Below are positions 1 through 6,082 of a stretch of DNA of 13,525 nt, piece by piece. The first letter of the stretch is position 1. Each line of letters opens with the position of its first letter. The notes beneath the pieces are model-generated. The model ran no database searches and was not told where the DNA came from. It was given only the letters and a program-made list of their open reading frames with translations. The translations under genes and the position numbers were made by a program. Source of the DNA: Oscillospiraceae bacterium (GTDB lineage Bacteria > Bacillota > Clostridia > Oscillospirales > Ruminococcaceae); contig JAHHUE010000045.1 in assembly GCA_020024155.1 (NCBI GenBank), forward strand, positions 1-13,525. The letters are read 5' to 3'.

Positions 1-433
1 TGGACTCCACTTTATTTAAAAGCATAATTAAAGTGGAAATTTCTTTTTCTGTAAAATTGATTTTTAAAACATTGTCAAAATCGTTTATTATATTTTGATG
101 TTCTTTATATAAAATAAAAGATTTTTCAGTTAAAATTATTTTTTTTAACCTTGCGTCACTGCTTACAGGTTTACGCTCTATAAATCCGTTTTTTTCCATA
201 GTGTTAAGAACACTTGTAACAGATGACCTTTTTATTTTAAATTCTGCCTCTATATCTTTTTGATAAATATCATTGCCGGCATCAGAATTTATTTTAACAA
301 ATCTTAATATTCTTGCCTGCAAACCATTAAGACCTATATGCTCAAATTTTGAGTTTAAGCTTAGGCGTATACTATGTGCAGTATTTAATATGTGCTTAGC
401 AATAAGATTATCAGTACAAACATCTGTTTTCAT
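1..433 (-). CDS. MarR-family transcriptional regulator (partial, C-terminus outside window)
   Basis: My minus-strand translation from ATG at 433-431 stays open to the window edge, giving 144 codons. The start follows AAGGGG (445-440) with 6 nt spacing. The protein has the MarR winged-helix plan. An N-terminal dimerisation helix is followed by a helix-turn-helix near residues 56-82, where IYQKDIEAEF leads into the recognition helix KRSSVTSVLNTMEKNGFIER. A beta-wing follows (residues 87-102, RKPVSSDARLKKIILTE) with the Asp-x-Arg usual in MarR wings. MarR proteins bind palindromes as dimers and typically repress themselves and a neighbouring exporter or stress gene. Inverted repeats over its own promoter support autoregulation. 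The likely target gene, if downstream, lies outside the window. The family assignment is firm and the ligand is unknown. Confidence 0.9.
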   Translation of the reverse strand, partial: MKTDVCTDNLIAKHILNTAHSIRLSLNSKFEHIGLNGLQARILRFVKINSDAGNDIYQKDIEAEFKIKRSSVTSVLNTMEKNGFIERKPVSSDARLKKIILTEKSFILYKEHQNIINDFDNVLKINFTEKEISTLIMLLNKVES

Positions 434-446
434 AATAAACCCCTTT

Positions 447-485
447 AATATGTTAGAATTCATACAATTTGAAATCTAACATATT
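447..485. promoter_or_regulatory. Inverted-repeat operator candidate at the marR start site
   Basis: A perfect 11-bp inverted repeat has arms AATATGTTAGA (447-457) and TCTAACATATT (475-485) with a 17-bp spacer. The right arm overlaps the -10 element and predicted start. The half-site core TGTTAG recurs at 501-506 by the -35 element. This matches the usual placement of an autoregulatory MarR operator. Confidence 0.6.
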
Positions 486-511
486 TTATCACTGACATAT
501 TGTTAGGTCAA
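483..511 (-). promoter_or_regulatory. Promoter of the marR-family gene
   Basis: On the minus strand, TTGACC (511-506) and TAAAAT (488-483) are separated by exactly 17 bp. This predicts a start near 476 and a leader of about 43 nt. Inverted repeats overlap both elements, so repression by the MarR product is likely (inference). Confidence 0.75.
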
Positions 512-518
512 CCAACAA
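500..518. promoter_or_regulatory. Second inverted repeat over the marR -35 element
   Basis: TTGTTAGGTCAACCAACAA is an imperfect palindrome centred at 509, with arms TTGTT and AACAA. It contains the -35 hexamer and shares the TGTTAG half-site with the repeat at 447-485. This suggests two dimer sites on the promoter (inference). Confidence 0.5.
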
Positions 519-559
519 TTTATAAAAATTTTGTGAAATTAAATAGATGATATATATGA

Positions 560-1474
560 TTATAACAACTCATTATACTGTGAATTTTGTTCACTGAACT
601 CGTAATTTTTACATAAATCAATAAAATTTTTTGCAGATGAGGTAAGATATTTATCTTTATGGTGCATAACTCTGAAACTTCTTCTAAAATCCAATCCGTC
701 TACATTTACAGAAACTAACAAACTACGGTTTAAAAGTCCGTCAATCATTTTATGGGGAAGGACGGATATACCAATTCCGTTTATAACACCATTAACTAAT
801 GCTGTTGTGCTTACAGATTCCCATATTGGAGTAACTGAAAAACCGGCTCGCTCAGTAACAATATCAAAAGTATTTCTTGTACCACTTCCTTTTTCTCTTA
901 AAAGAAATTTTTGCTTTTTAAATTCATCTAGTGAAATTTTTTGTCCGTTTGTATATCTTCCATCAGCTGGAAAAATAACAGACAGATAATCTTCCATATA
1001 TTCTTCGGAAATCATATTTGCAGAGTGCAAAGGGCTTTCAGTCAGTACAAAATCTAGCTCGTTGGAATTTATTTTTTCTTCCAGTTGATTGGATGTTGCA
1101 ATAAATGCTCTTATATCTGTGCCGGGATATTTTTTATTAAAAGCTTTTATATAGCTTGGTAAAAATCTTGAACCTATTGTTATGCTTGCACCAACTCTTA
1201 TAATGCCAAATGAATCCCAGTCACGCATTCCTTTTTCCATATCGTCAAATAAAGAAGATATATGTATTGCATAATCTAAAAATTTTTGTCCAGCTTCAGT
1301 TATTCTTAATCTTCTGCCTATTCTGTCAAAAAGTAAAACACCATAATATTGTTCAAGCTCTTTAATTGCAAGGCTTACAGCAGGTTGAGTCATATGCATA
1401 TCTTCTGCGGCTTTTGTTGTGTTGAATCCATTTTCACATATAGAACGGAAAATTTTCATGTGTCGTAAAGTCAT
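560..1474 (-). CDS. LysR-family transcriptional regulator, divergent from chromate-transporter genes
   Basis: The 304-residue length is typical of LysR regulators. The N-terminal helix-turn-helix (about residues 1-62) carries family signatures: MTLRHMKIFRSICENGF, then TKAAEDMHMTQPAVSLAIKELE, then LFDRIGRRLRITEAG. The rest (about 90-295) fits the two-lobed effector-binding domain. The first ATG is chosen because MTLRHMKIF is the normal LysR beginning; an AAGG sits about 12 nt upstream. LysR proteins are usually effector-dependent activators of a divergent gene, here the ChrA pair starting at 1578, with about 100 bp between them. The natural effector cannot be read from the sequence. A coding gap of about 85 bp separates its stop from the marR promoter. 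Confidence 0.93.
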   Translation of the reverse strand: MTLRHMKIFRSICENGFNTTKAAEDMHMTQPAVSLAIKELEQYYGVLLFDRIGRRLRITEAGQKFLDYAIHISSLFDDMEKGMRDWDSFGIIRVGASITIGSRFLPSYIKAFNKKYPGTDIRAFIATSNQLEEKINSNELDFVLTESPLHSANMISEEYMEDYLSVIFPADGRYTNGQKISLDEFKKQKFLLREKGSGTRNTFDIVTERAGFSVTPIWESVSTTALVNGVINGIGISVLPHKMIDGLLNRSLLVSVNVDGLDFRRSFRVMHHKDKYLTSSAKNFIDLCKNYEFSEQNSQYNELL

Positions 1475-1577
1475 AAACCTAATATCCTTATATATAATTA
1501 CTTATTATTTTTATTTAATTATATTATTTTTATTATTTGATATCAAGAGATATAATAAGCATAAGAAGGAAGGCGAT
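1475..1577. promoter_or_regulatory. Divergent lysR / chrA control region
   Basis: This very AT-rich 103-bp spacer must hold both divergent promoters. On the plus strand a perfect TATAAT lies at 1551-1556, but there is no good -35 at 16-18 bp. The palindrome TTGATATCAA (1537-1546) occupies the space just upstream. A consensus -10 with a poor -35 fits LysR-type activation (inference). The ribosome site for the first chrA gene is GGAAGG near 1568-1573. Confidence 0.4.
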
Positions 1578-2156
1578 ATGTTGGAGAAAAATGAAAATAA
1601 ATATTTAAAATTATTTTTTTCTACTTTTAAACTTAGTGCTTGTACATTTGGTGGTGGATATGTAATTGTGCCACTTATGAAGAAAAAGTTTGTAGAGGAA
1701 CTTGAATGGATAGAGGAAGAAGAAATGTTGGATTTAATTGCAATTGCGCAATCTTCACCAGGTGCAATTGCTGTTAATGCGTCTATTATTATCGGTTATC
1801 ACTTTGCAGGTGTTTTAGGGGCGTTAATTACAGTACTTGGCACTGTTTTACCACCACTTATTATTATTTCTGTTATATCGCTTTTTTATCAGGCATTTAG
1901 GGCAAATTTATTTGTAAATATGGCAATGACAGGTATGATGGCAGGTGTGGCAGCGGTAATTTGTGATGTTGTTATTTCAATGGTAAAAAATATTGTTAAA
2001 AGAAAAAATATATTGTCAACAGTAACTCTTGTTGGTGCGTTTATTGCAGTGTATTTCTTTAAAGTAAATATTATTATAATAATTTTTGTTTGTGCTTTAA
2101 TTGGTGCAGTAAATATATACTTGAACGAAAAAGCAAGAAAGGAGCGTGGATTCTAG
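1578..2156 (+). CDS. Chromate-transporter-family (ChrA-type) half-size membrane protein, first subunit
   Basis: The start is ATG at 1578 behind AGAAGGAAGG, giving 192 residues. An in-frame extension back to 1419 runs through the divergent lysR gene and is unlikely. The protein is hydrophobic and shows the ChrA domain pattern: FGGGYVIVPLM (residues 24-34), a charged EEEEMLDLIAIAQ stretch, the SPGAIAVN motif (60-67), then GYHFAGVLGALITVLGTVLPPL. Long ChrA proteins carry two such domains, while short-chain members encode each domain separately and act as a pair. Here the second domain is the next gene, overlapping by one base, so the two probably assemble as a heterodimer in the membrane. Family members include proton-linked chromate/sulfate antiporters. 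Whether chromate is the substrate in this anaerobe is unknown. Confidence 0.88.
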   Translation: MLEKNENKYLKLFFSTFKLSACTFGGGYVIVPLMKKKFVEELEWIEEEEMLDLIAIAQSSPGAIAVNASIIIGYHFAGVLGALITVLGTVLPPLIIISVISLFYQAFRANLFVNMAMTGMMAGVAAVICDVVISMVKNIVKRKNILSTVTLVGAFIAVYFFKVNIIIIIFVCALIGAVNIYLNEKARKERGF

Positions 2157-2719
2157 TGATTTATTTAGAATTGTTTTTTAGCTTTTTTCAAATAGGCTTA
2201 TTTAGTATAGGTGGTGGCTATGCGGCTATTCCACTTATTCAGCACCAAGTTGTTGATACACATAACTGGCTTACAATGACTGAATTTGCTGATATTATGA
2301 CTATTGCTGAAATGACACCGGGGCCGATTGCAATAAACTCTGCCACTTTTGTTGGCATACAGGTTGCCGGGTTGCCGGGTGCAATAGTTTCAACTATTGG
2401 CTGTGTTTTTCCATCTTGTGTAATAGTTCTTACCTTGGCATATATATACTATAAATTCAAAGAATTAAATATGGTTAAAGGGGTTATTGCAGGACTTCAC
2501 CCAGCAGTTGTTGCAATGATAGCTTCAGCAGGTATTTCACTTATTATAATGTCGCTATATGGACAAAGAACTATACCGGAAGATTTAACCCAAATAAACT
2601 TTATTTCTCTTGTGATATTTGGTGGCACTTTGGCGTTTTTAAGAAAATATAAGGTTAATCCAATATATGCTATTCTTGGCTCAGGTTTGGCAGGTATAGC
2701 ACTATATTCTGTTTTTTAA
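2156..2719 (+). CDS. Chromate-transporter-family (ChrA-type) half-size membrane protein, second subunit
   Basis: I place the start at GTG 2156-2158, whose G is the last base of the upstream TAG stop (TAGTG), giving 187 residues. The ribosome site AAAGGAG ends about 11 nt upstream. An in-frame ATG at 2090 lies inside the upstream gene and would add an unrelated charged leader. The protein repeats the ChrA plan: FSIGGGYAAIPLI, then EFADIMTIAEMTPGPIAINSATFVG, then a GLPGAIVSTIGCVFPS segment and several hydrophobic helices. It keeps the canonical TPGP, whereas the first subunit has SPGA. The one-base overlap implies coupled translation and a one-to-one complex with the first subunit. Its stop at 2719 is not followed by a convincing terminator. 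Confidence 0.88.
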   Translation: MIYLELFFSFFQIGLFSIGGGYAAIPLIQHQVVDTHNWLTMTEFADIMTIAEMTPGPIAINSATFVGIQVAGLPGAIVSTIGCVFPSCVIVLTLAYIYYKFKELNMVKGVIAGLHPAVVAMIASAGISLIIMSLYGQRTIPEDLTQINFISLVIFGGTLAFLRKYKVNPIYAILGSGLAGIALYSVF

Positions 2720-2906
2720 TATATACTAATACTCATACAGGTTGTGTTTTTCAACAAGTATATTTCTTATATTCAATATAATTTGCATTATATATAGAAT
2801 TTTTATATGGTATATTGACAATAAGCCAACATTATGATAATTTATTTAAAAGGGCGTGGATAATTCTTATTCAATGCCGTAGACCAATAGAATGGAGATA
2901 AGAATT
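2720..2906. other. Intergenic region: chrA 3' end to SCIFF leader
   Basis: The first part (2718-2765) can fold weakly: ATATACT (2721-2727) pairs with AGTATAT (2757-2763), and GTTG/CAAC lies inside. It is not a strong terminator. The second part holds the SCIFF promoter and a hairpin leader, listed separately. I see no further open frame here. Confidence 0.5.
2815..2843 (+). promoter_or_regulatory. Promoter of the SCIFF locus
   Basis: A consensus -35 TTGACA lies at 2815-2820. The -10 is either GATAAT (2836-2841, spacing 15) or TAATTT (2838-2843, spacing 17). Transcription would begin near 2848-2850, leaving a leader of about 58 nt before the peptide start. Confidence 0.65.
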
Positions 2907-2908
2907 AT
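2860..2908 (+). promoter_or_regulatory. Leader hairpin covering the SCIFF start codon
   Basis: A perfect 11-bp inverted repeat, ATAATTCTTAT (2860-2870) and ATAAGAATTAT (2898-2908), flanks a 27-nt loop. The right arm contains the first two bases of the ATG, and the ribosome site GGAG (2894-2897) sits at the stem base. If folded, it would restrict initiation. Regulation of translation is inferred, not shown. Confidence 0.5.
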
Positions 2909-3050
2909 GGAAAGAATTAAAACATTGGAAACACGTGATTTGTGTGAAAGCGCAAAAAATGGTGGTTGTGGCGAATGTCAAACATCTTGCCAGTCTGCTT
3001 GCAAAACAAGCTGTGGCGTAGCTAACCAATCTTGCGAAAGCGAAAAATAA
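2907..3050 (+). CDS. SCIFF (six-cysteine) ranthipeptide precursor
   Basis: This 47-residue gene starts at ATG 2907 behind GGAG (2894-2897, 9 nt spacing). It begins MERIKTLETRDL and carries the core GGCGECQTSCQSACKTSC, ending VANQSCESEK. This is the hallmark of the SCIFF family (six cysteines in forty-five residues). Cysteines are at 13, 21, 24, 28, 32, 36 and 43. The last six are the canonical set and Cys13 is an extra one in the leader. The partner maturase, whose gene lies 88 bp downstream, is known from the family to install a Cys-to-Thr thioether, making a ranthipeptide-type RiPP. In the described Clostridium thermocellum peptide I recall the acceptor as Thr37; here the corresponding residue after Cys36 is Gly37. 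Family identity is near certain. Its role (signalling, metal binding or other) is not settled by the sequence. Confidence 0.95.
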   Translation: MERIKTLETRDLCESAKNGGCGECQTSCQSACKTSCGVANQSCESEK

Positions 3051-3065
3051 TAGTTTTAAACAAAC

Positions 3066-3096
3066 AAAAGTGCCGCCGTTAAAGACGGCACTTTTT
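3066..3096 (+). terminator. Intergenic terminator/attenuator between SCIFF peptide and maturase
   Basis: AAAAGTGCCG (3066-3075) pairs with CGGCACTTTT (3086-3095) around a 10-nt loop, and a run of T (3092-3096) follows. I see no promoter between it and the maturase start at 3139. Partial read-through would give much peptide mRNA and little maturase mRNA, a sensible substrate-to-enzyme ratio (inference). Confidence 0.8.
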
Positions 3097-3138
3097 GTGT
3101 CTAATAAATTTTTATAAAAAATAAAGGAGAAGTTTATT

Positions 3139-4527
3139 TTGGTACATCAATATAAATTAAATGGATACAATATCGTTTTGGATACATGTTCTGGTGGTGT
3201 TCATGTTGTAGACGAAGTTGCATATGATATGATTGACCTTTACAAAAAGAAAAGTAAAGAAGAAATTATTGCAGAAATGCTTGAAAAATATAAAGATAGG
3301 GAAGATGTGACAGAAGAAGATTTGAATCTTTGTATGGAAGATATAGAAAGCCTTGTTAAAGCAAGAAAACTTTATACAGAAGATGATTTTGAATCAATGG
3401 CTGGCACATTTAAAGCTCGCTCAGGCAATGTTATAAAAGCATTATGTCTTCATGTTGCTCATACATGCAACCTTAACTGCTCATACTGTTTTGCAAGTCA
3501 AGGCAAATACCATGGCGACAGAGCTCTTATGACTTATGAAGTTGGTAAGAGAGCTTTGGATTTTCTTATTGAAAATTCTGGTACAAGAAAAAATCTTGAA
3601 GTTGACTTCTTTGGCGGCGAACCTCTTATGAACTGGGATGTTGTAAAACAGCTTGTACAATATGCTCGTTCTATTGAAAAAGAACATAATAAGAATTTTA
3701 GATTTACACTTACAACAAATGGTGTGCTTATCGACCAAGATGTTATAGATTTTGCAAACAAAGAAATGAGCAATGTTGTTCTAAGTCTTGATGGCCGTAA
3801 AGAAATTCATGACCGTACTCGTGTTGACTATGCAGGTAACGGCAGTTATGATAAAATTGTTCCAAAATTCAAACAGATGGTTGATTCTCGTGACGGAAAA
3901 TCATACTATATGCGTGGTACATTTACACATGCAAACCCAGACTTTACAAAAGATGTTTTCCATATGGCAGATTTGGGCTTTACAGAATTGAGTATGGAAC
4001 CAGTTGTTACAGCTCCTGATGACCCAATGGCTCTTACAAAAGAAGACTTGGAAATTGTTAAAGAACAGTATGAAATTCTTGCAAAAGAAATGATTAAAAG
4101 AGATAGAGAAGGCAGAGGTTTTACATTCTATCACTATATGATAGACCTTACACAAGGTCCATGTGTTTATAAGAGAATTTCCGGTTGTGGTTCAGGTACA
4201 GAATATATGGCAGTAACTCCATGGGGTGATTTGTATCCATGTCATCAGTTTGTTGGCGAAGAAAACTATAAACTTGGTGATATTTGGAATGGTGTTACAA
4301 ATAATGACCTTAGAGAGGAATTCCGCAGTTGCAACGCTTATGCAAGACCTGAATGTGATGATTGTTGGGCAAAACTTTATTGCTCAGGTGGTTGTGCAGC
4401 AAATGCATATCACGCATCTGGCACAATTCGTGGTGTTTATGAACCAGGTTGCGAATTGTTCAAAAAGCGTATAGAATGTGCTATTATGATAAAAGTTGCA
4501 GAAGATGAAGCAAAAGGAGAAGCATAA
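3139..4527 (+). CDS. Radical SAM/SPASM SCIFF peptide maturase (thioether-forming)
   Basis: The 462-residue enzyme starts at TTG 3139 behind AAGGAG (3124-3129, 9 nt spacing). The N-terminus VHQYKLNGYNIVLDTCSGGVHVVDEVAYD matches the family's conserved beginning. Residues 1 to about 85 form the precursor-binding RRE-like domain. The radical SAM cluster motif is C110-x3-C114-x2-C117 (HTCNLNCSYCF), with GGEP at 159-162. The C-terminal SPASM part supplies Cys342, 350, 368, 398, 406, 409, 415, 419 and 438 for two auxiliary iron-sulfur clusters. The enzyme reductively cleaves S-adenosylmethionine and links a cysteine sulfur of the SCIFF peptide to a backbone or side-chain carbon. The substrate gene lies just upstream, and a PLP enzyme gene starts one base after its stop. 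All motifs look intact. Confidence 0.96.
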   Translation: MVHQYKLNGYNIVLDTCSGGVHVVDEVAYDMIDLYKKKSKEEIIAEMLEKYKDREDVTEEDLNLCMEDIESLVKARKLYTEDDFESMAGTFKARSGNVIKALCLHVAHTCNLNCSYCFASQGKYHGDRALMTYEVGKRALDFLIENSGTRKNLEVDFFGGEPLMNWDVVKQLVQYARSIEKEHNKNFRFTLTTNGVLIDQDVIDFANKEMSNVVLSLDGRKEIHDRTRVDYAGNGSYDKIVPKFKQMVDSRDGKSYYMRGTFTHANPDFTKDVFHMADLGFTELSMEPVVTAPDDPMALTKEDLEIVKEQYEILAKEMIKRDREGRGFTFYHYMIDLTQGPCVYKRISGCGSGTEYMAVTPWGDLYPCHQFVGEENYKLGDIWNGVTNNDLREEFRSCNAYARPECDDCWAKLYCSGGCAANAYHASGTIRGVYEPGCELFKKRIECAIMIKVAEDEAKGEA

Positions 4528-4528
4528 T

Positions 4529-5860
4529 ATGCAAACTCCGATTGCAGACTTTGTAAAAAGTTATGCAGACAAGAAAAATTGCAGAATGCATATGCCGGGT
4601 CATAAAGGTGCATTTTTTTTAGGGTGTGAAAGCTATGATATTACAGAAGTTTTTGGTGCAGACGCACTGTATGAAGCAGACGGAATTATCTCACAAAGCG
4701 AAAAAAATGCGTCTGAATTATTTGGTACAAAAAGAACCGTGTATTCAACAGAAGGTTCAAGCCAATGTATACGCGCAATGTTGTACCTTGCAGTTAATTA
4801 TAAAAAAACTTCTGAAAAACCATATATACTAGCAGGAAGGAATGTTCATAAGTCATTTTTATATGCAGCATCACTTCTTGACTTTGATATTGTATGGTTG
4901 TGGCCAGATGAAATGCATTCTCTTTGCAGTTGTAAAATATCTCCGGAACAGATTCAAAAAGAAATTTCTGTCAGAAATCAAAAGCCGGCAGCGGTTTATT
5001 TGACTTGCCCTGATTATCTTGGTGGTCAACTGGATTTAAAAGCAATTGCAGATATTTGTCATAAAAATGATACATTGCTAGTGGTTGATAATGCACATGG
5101 AGCATATCTACATTTTTTAAATGAGAAAAATCATCCTATGGATTTAGGAGCAGACCTTTGCTGCGATTCTGTACATAAAACATTGCCGGTTTTAACAGGT
5201 GGTGCATATTTGCACATTAACAAAAATGCTGATGATTTTTTTGTAGATAATGTTAAACAAGCAATGGCTTTGTTTGGTTCAACAAGTCCATCATATCTTA
5301 TACTTTCATCTCTTGATTTGTGTAATAGATACTTGGCTTGCTACTATAATCATAGATTATCAGAAACAGTTGATACATTAGAATCAATAAGAGAAAATTT
5401 GATAAATAATGGTTGGTGCATAGAACAAACAGACCCACTAAAAATAACTATAAAAAGTCCTGATGGCATGACTGGTAATTCTATTGCTCAAATGCTTAGA
5501 ACGAAAGGTATAGAATGTGAATATTCAGATTCAAAGTATGTTGTATTGATGATTACTCCGGAGAACACAAGAAAAGAGTTAGAAAAACTTGTTGAGATTC
5601 TTGGTATAAATGAGAGTAGATATAGAGAAGATGAAAATTTGCAGCCAATAAAATGCAAACAAGCTGTTTCAGTTAGAGAAGCGATGTTCGCAAAGCAAGA
5701 ATTAGTATTTGTGGATAATTCTGTTGGTAGAATATGTGGTGTTCCCACTGTTGGATGTCCACCTGCTATACCTATTGTTGTTTCAGGAGAGATTATAGAC
5801 GATACAGCTGTTGATATGTTTAAATATTATGGTATAAAAGAAGTAAGTGTTATAAAATAA
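4529..5860 (+). CDS. Orn/Lys/Arg decarboxylase-family PLP enzyme (YaaO/SpeA-like short form)
   Basis: The start is ATG 4529 behind AAGGAG (4514-4519, 9 nt spacing), one base after the maturase TAA; protein length is 443. Motifs in order are RMHMPGHKGAFF (19-30), TEGSSQ (74-79), VVDNAHGAYL (185-194; Asp187 should contact the PLP ring nitrogen) and DSVHKTLPVLTGGAYL, where Lys217 is the predicted Schiff-base lysine. The last 120 or so residues fit the small C-terminal domain of this fold. Relatives are cytoplasmic arginine or lysine decarboxylases feeding polyamine synthesis, and the short Bacillus YaaO-type proteins. The substrate cannot be assigned. In Bacillus the relative sits by tmk/holB. 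Here it is coupled to the SCIFF genes, which is noteworthy, but a role in peptide modification is unsupported. Confidence 0.88.
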   Translation: MQTPIADFVKSYADKKNCRMHMPGHKGAFFLGCESYDITEVFGADALYEADGIISQSEKNASELFGTKRTVYSTEGSSQCIRAMLYLAVNYKKTSEKPYILAGRNVHKSFLYAASLLDFDIVWLWPDEMHSLCSCKISPEQIQKEISVRNQKPAAVYLTCPDYLGGQLDLKAIADICHKNDTLLVVDNAHGAYLHFLNEKNHPMDLGADLCCDSVHKTLPVLTGGAYLHINKNADDFFVDNVKQAMALFGSTSPSYLILSSLDLCNRYLACYYNHRLSETVDTLESIRENLINNGWCIEQTDPLKITIKSPDGMTGNSIAQMLRTKGIECEYSDSKYVVLMITPENTRKELEKLVEILGINESRYREDENLQPIKCKQAVSVREAMFAKQELVFVDNSVGRICGVPTVGCPPAIPIVVSGEIIDDTAVDMFKYYGIKEVSVIK

Positions 5861-5868
5861 AATTTATA

Positions 5869-5902
5869 AAGCGGCATAGCGAAAGTTATGTCGCTTATTT
5901 TT
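5869..5902 (+). terminator. Terminator of the SCIFF operon
   Basis: A 12-bp stem (5869-5880 with 5885-5896, two G-U pairs) is closed by a GAAA tetraloop and followed by ATTTTT. It lies 9 nt after the decarboxylase stop. Confidence 0.88.
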
Positions 5903-6013
5903 ATATTGTAATTTTGTTGATAAAAACATACATAACACACAATAAAATATTATTAAAAAATATAATATTATATATTTTGTATAAAGTTTTTAACAATAAA
6001 ACTGATTTTAATA

Positions 6014-6041
6014 TTGCAATAATTCAATCATTATATATAAT
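6014..6041 (+). promoter_or_regulatory. Promoter of malQ
   Basis: TTGCAA (6014-6019) and a perfect TATAAT (6036-6041) are 16 bp apart, predicting a leader of about 35 nt. TTCAAT (6023-6028) and ATTGAA (6040-6045) form an inverted repeat across the -10 region that could be an operator. The remaining intergenic DNA (5903-6013) is AT-rich and I see no gene in it. Confidence 0.6.
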
Positions 6042-6082
6042 TGAAAATATAATTAAATAAATTTTTATAAAAAGGGGAATTT

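Noticed and set aside
273..479. Plus-strand 68-codon open frame
   Set aside because: It lies opposite the marR coding sequence and its promoter, has no ribosome site and a low-complexity product; it is a shadow.
1419..1577. N-terminal extension of the first chrA gene
   Set aside because: It would overlap the divergent lysR start and cross the promoter region. The ATG at 1578 has a good ribosome site and gives the normal ChrA length.
2718..2765. Terminator after the second chrA gene
   Set aside because: The stem is short and interrupted and the T-run is inside the loop rather than after the stem, so I do not call it a terminator.
3481..4155. Minus-strand open frames within the maturase gene
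   Set aside because: They are antisense to conserved radical SAM codons, lack initiation signals and resemble nothing I recognise.
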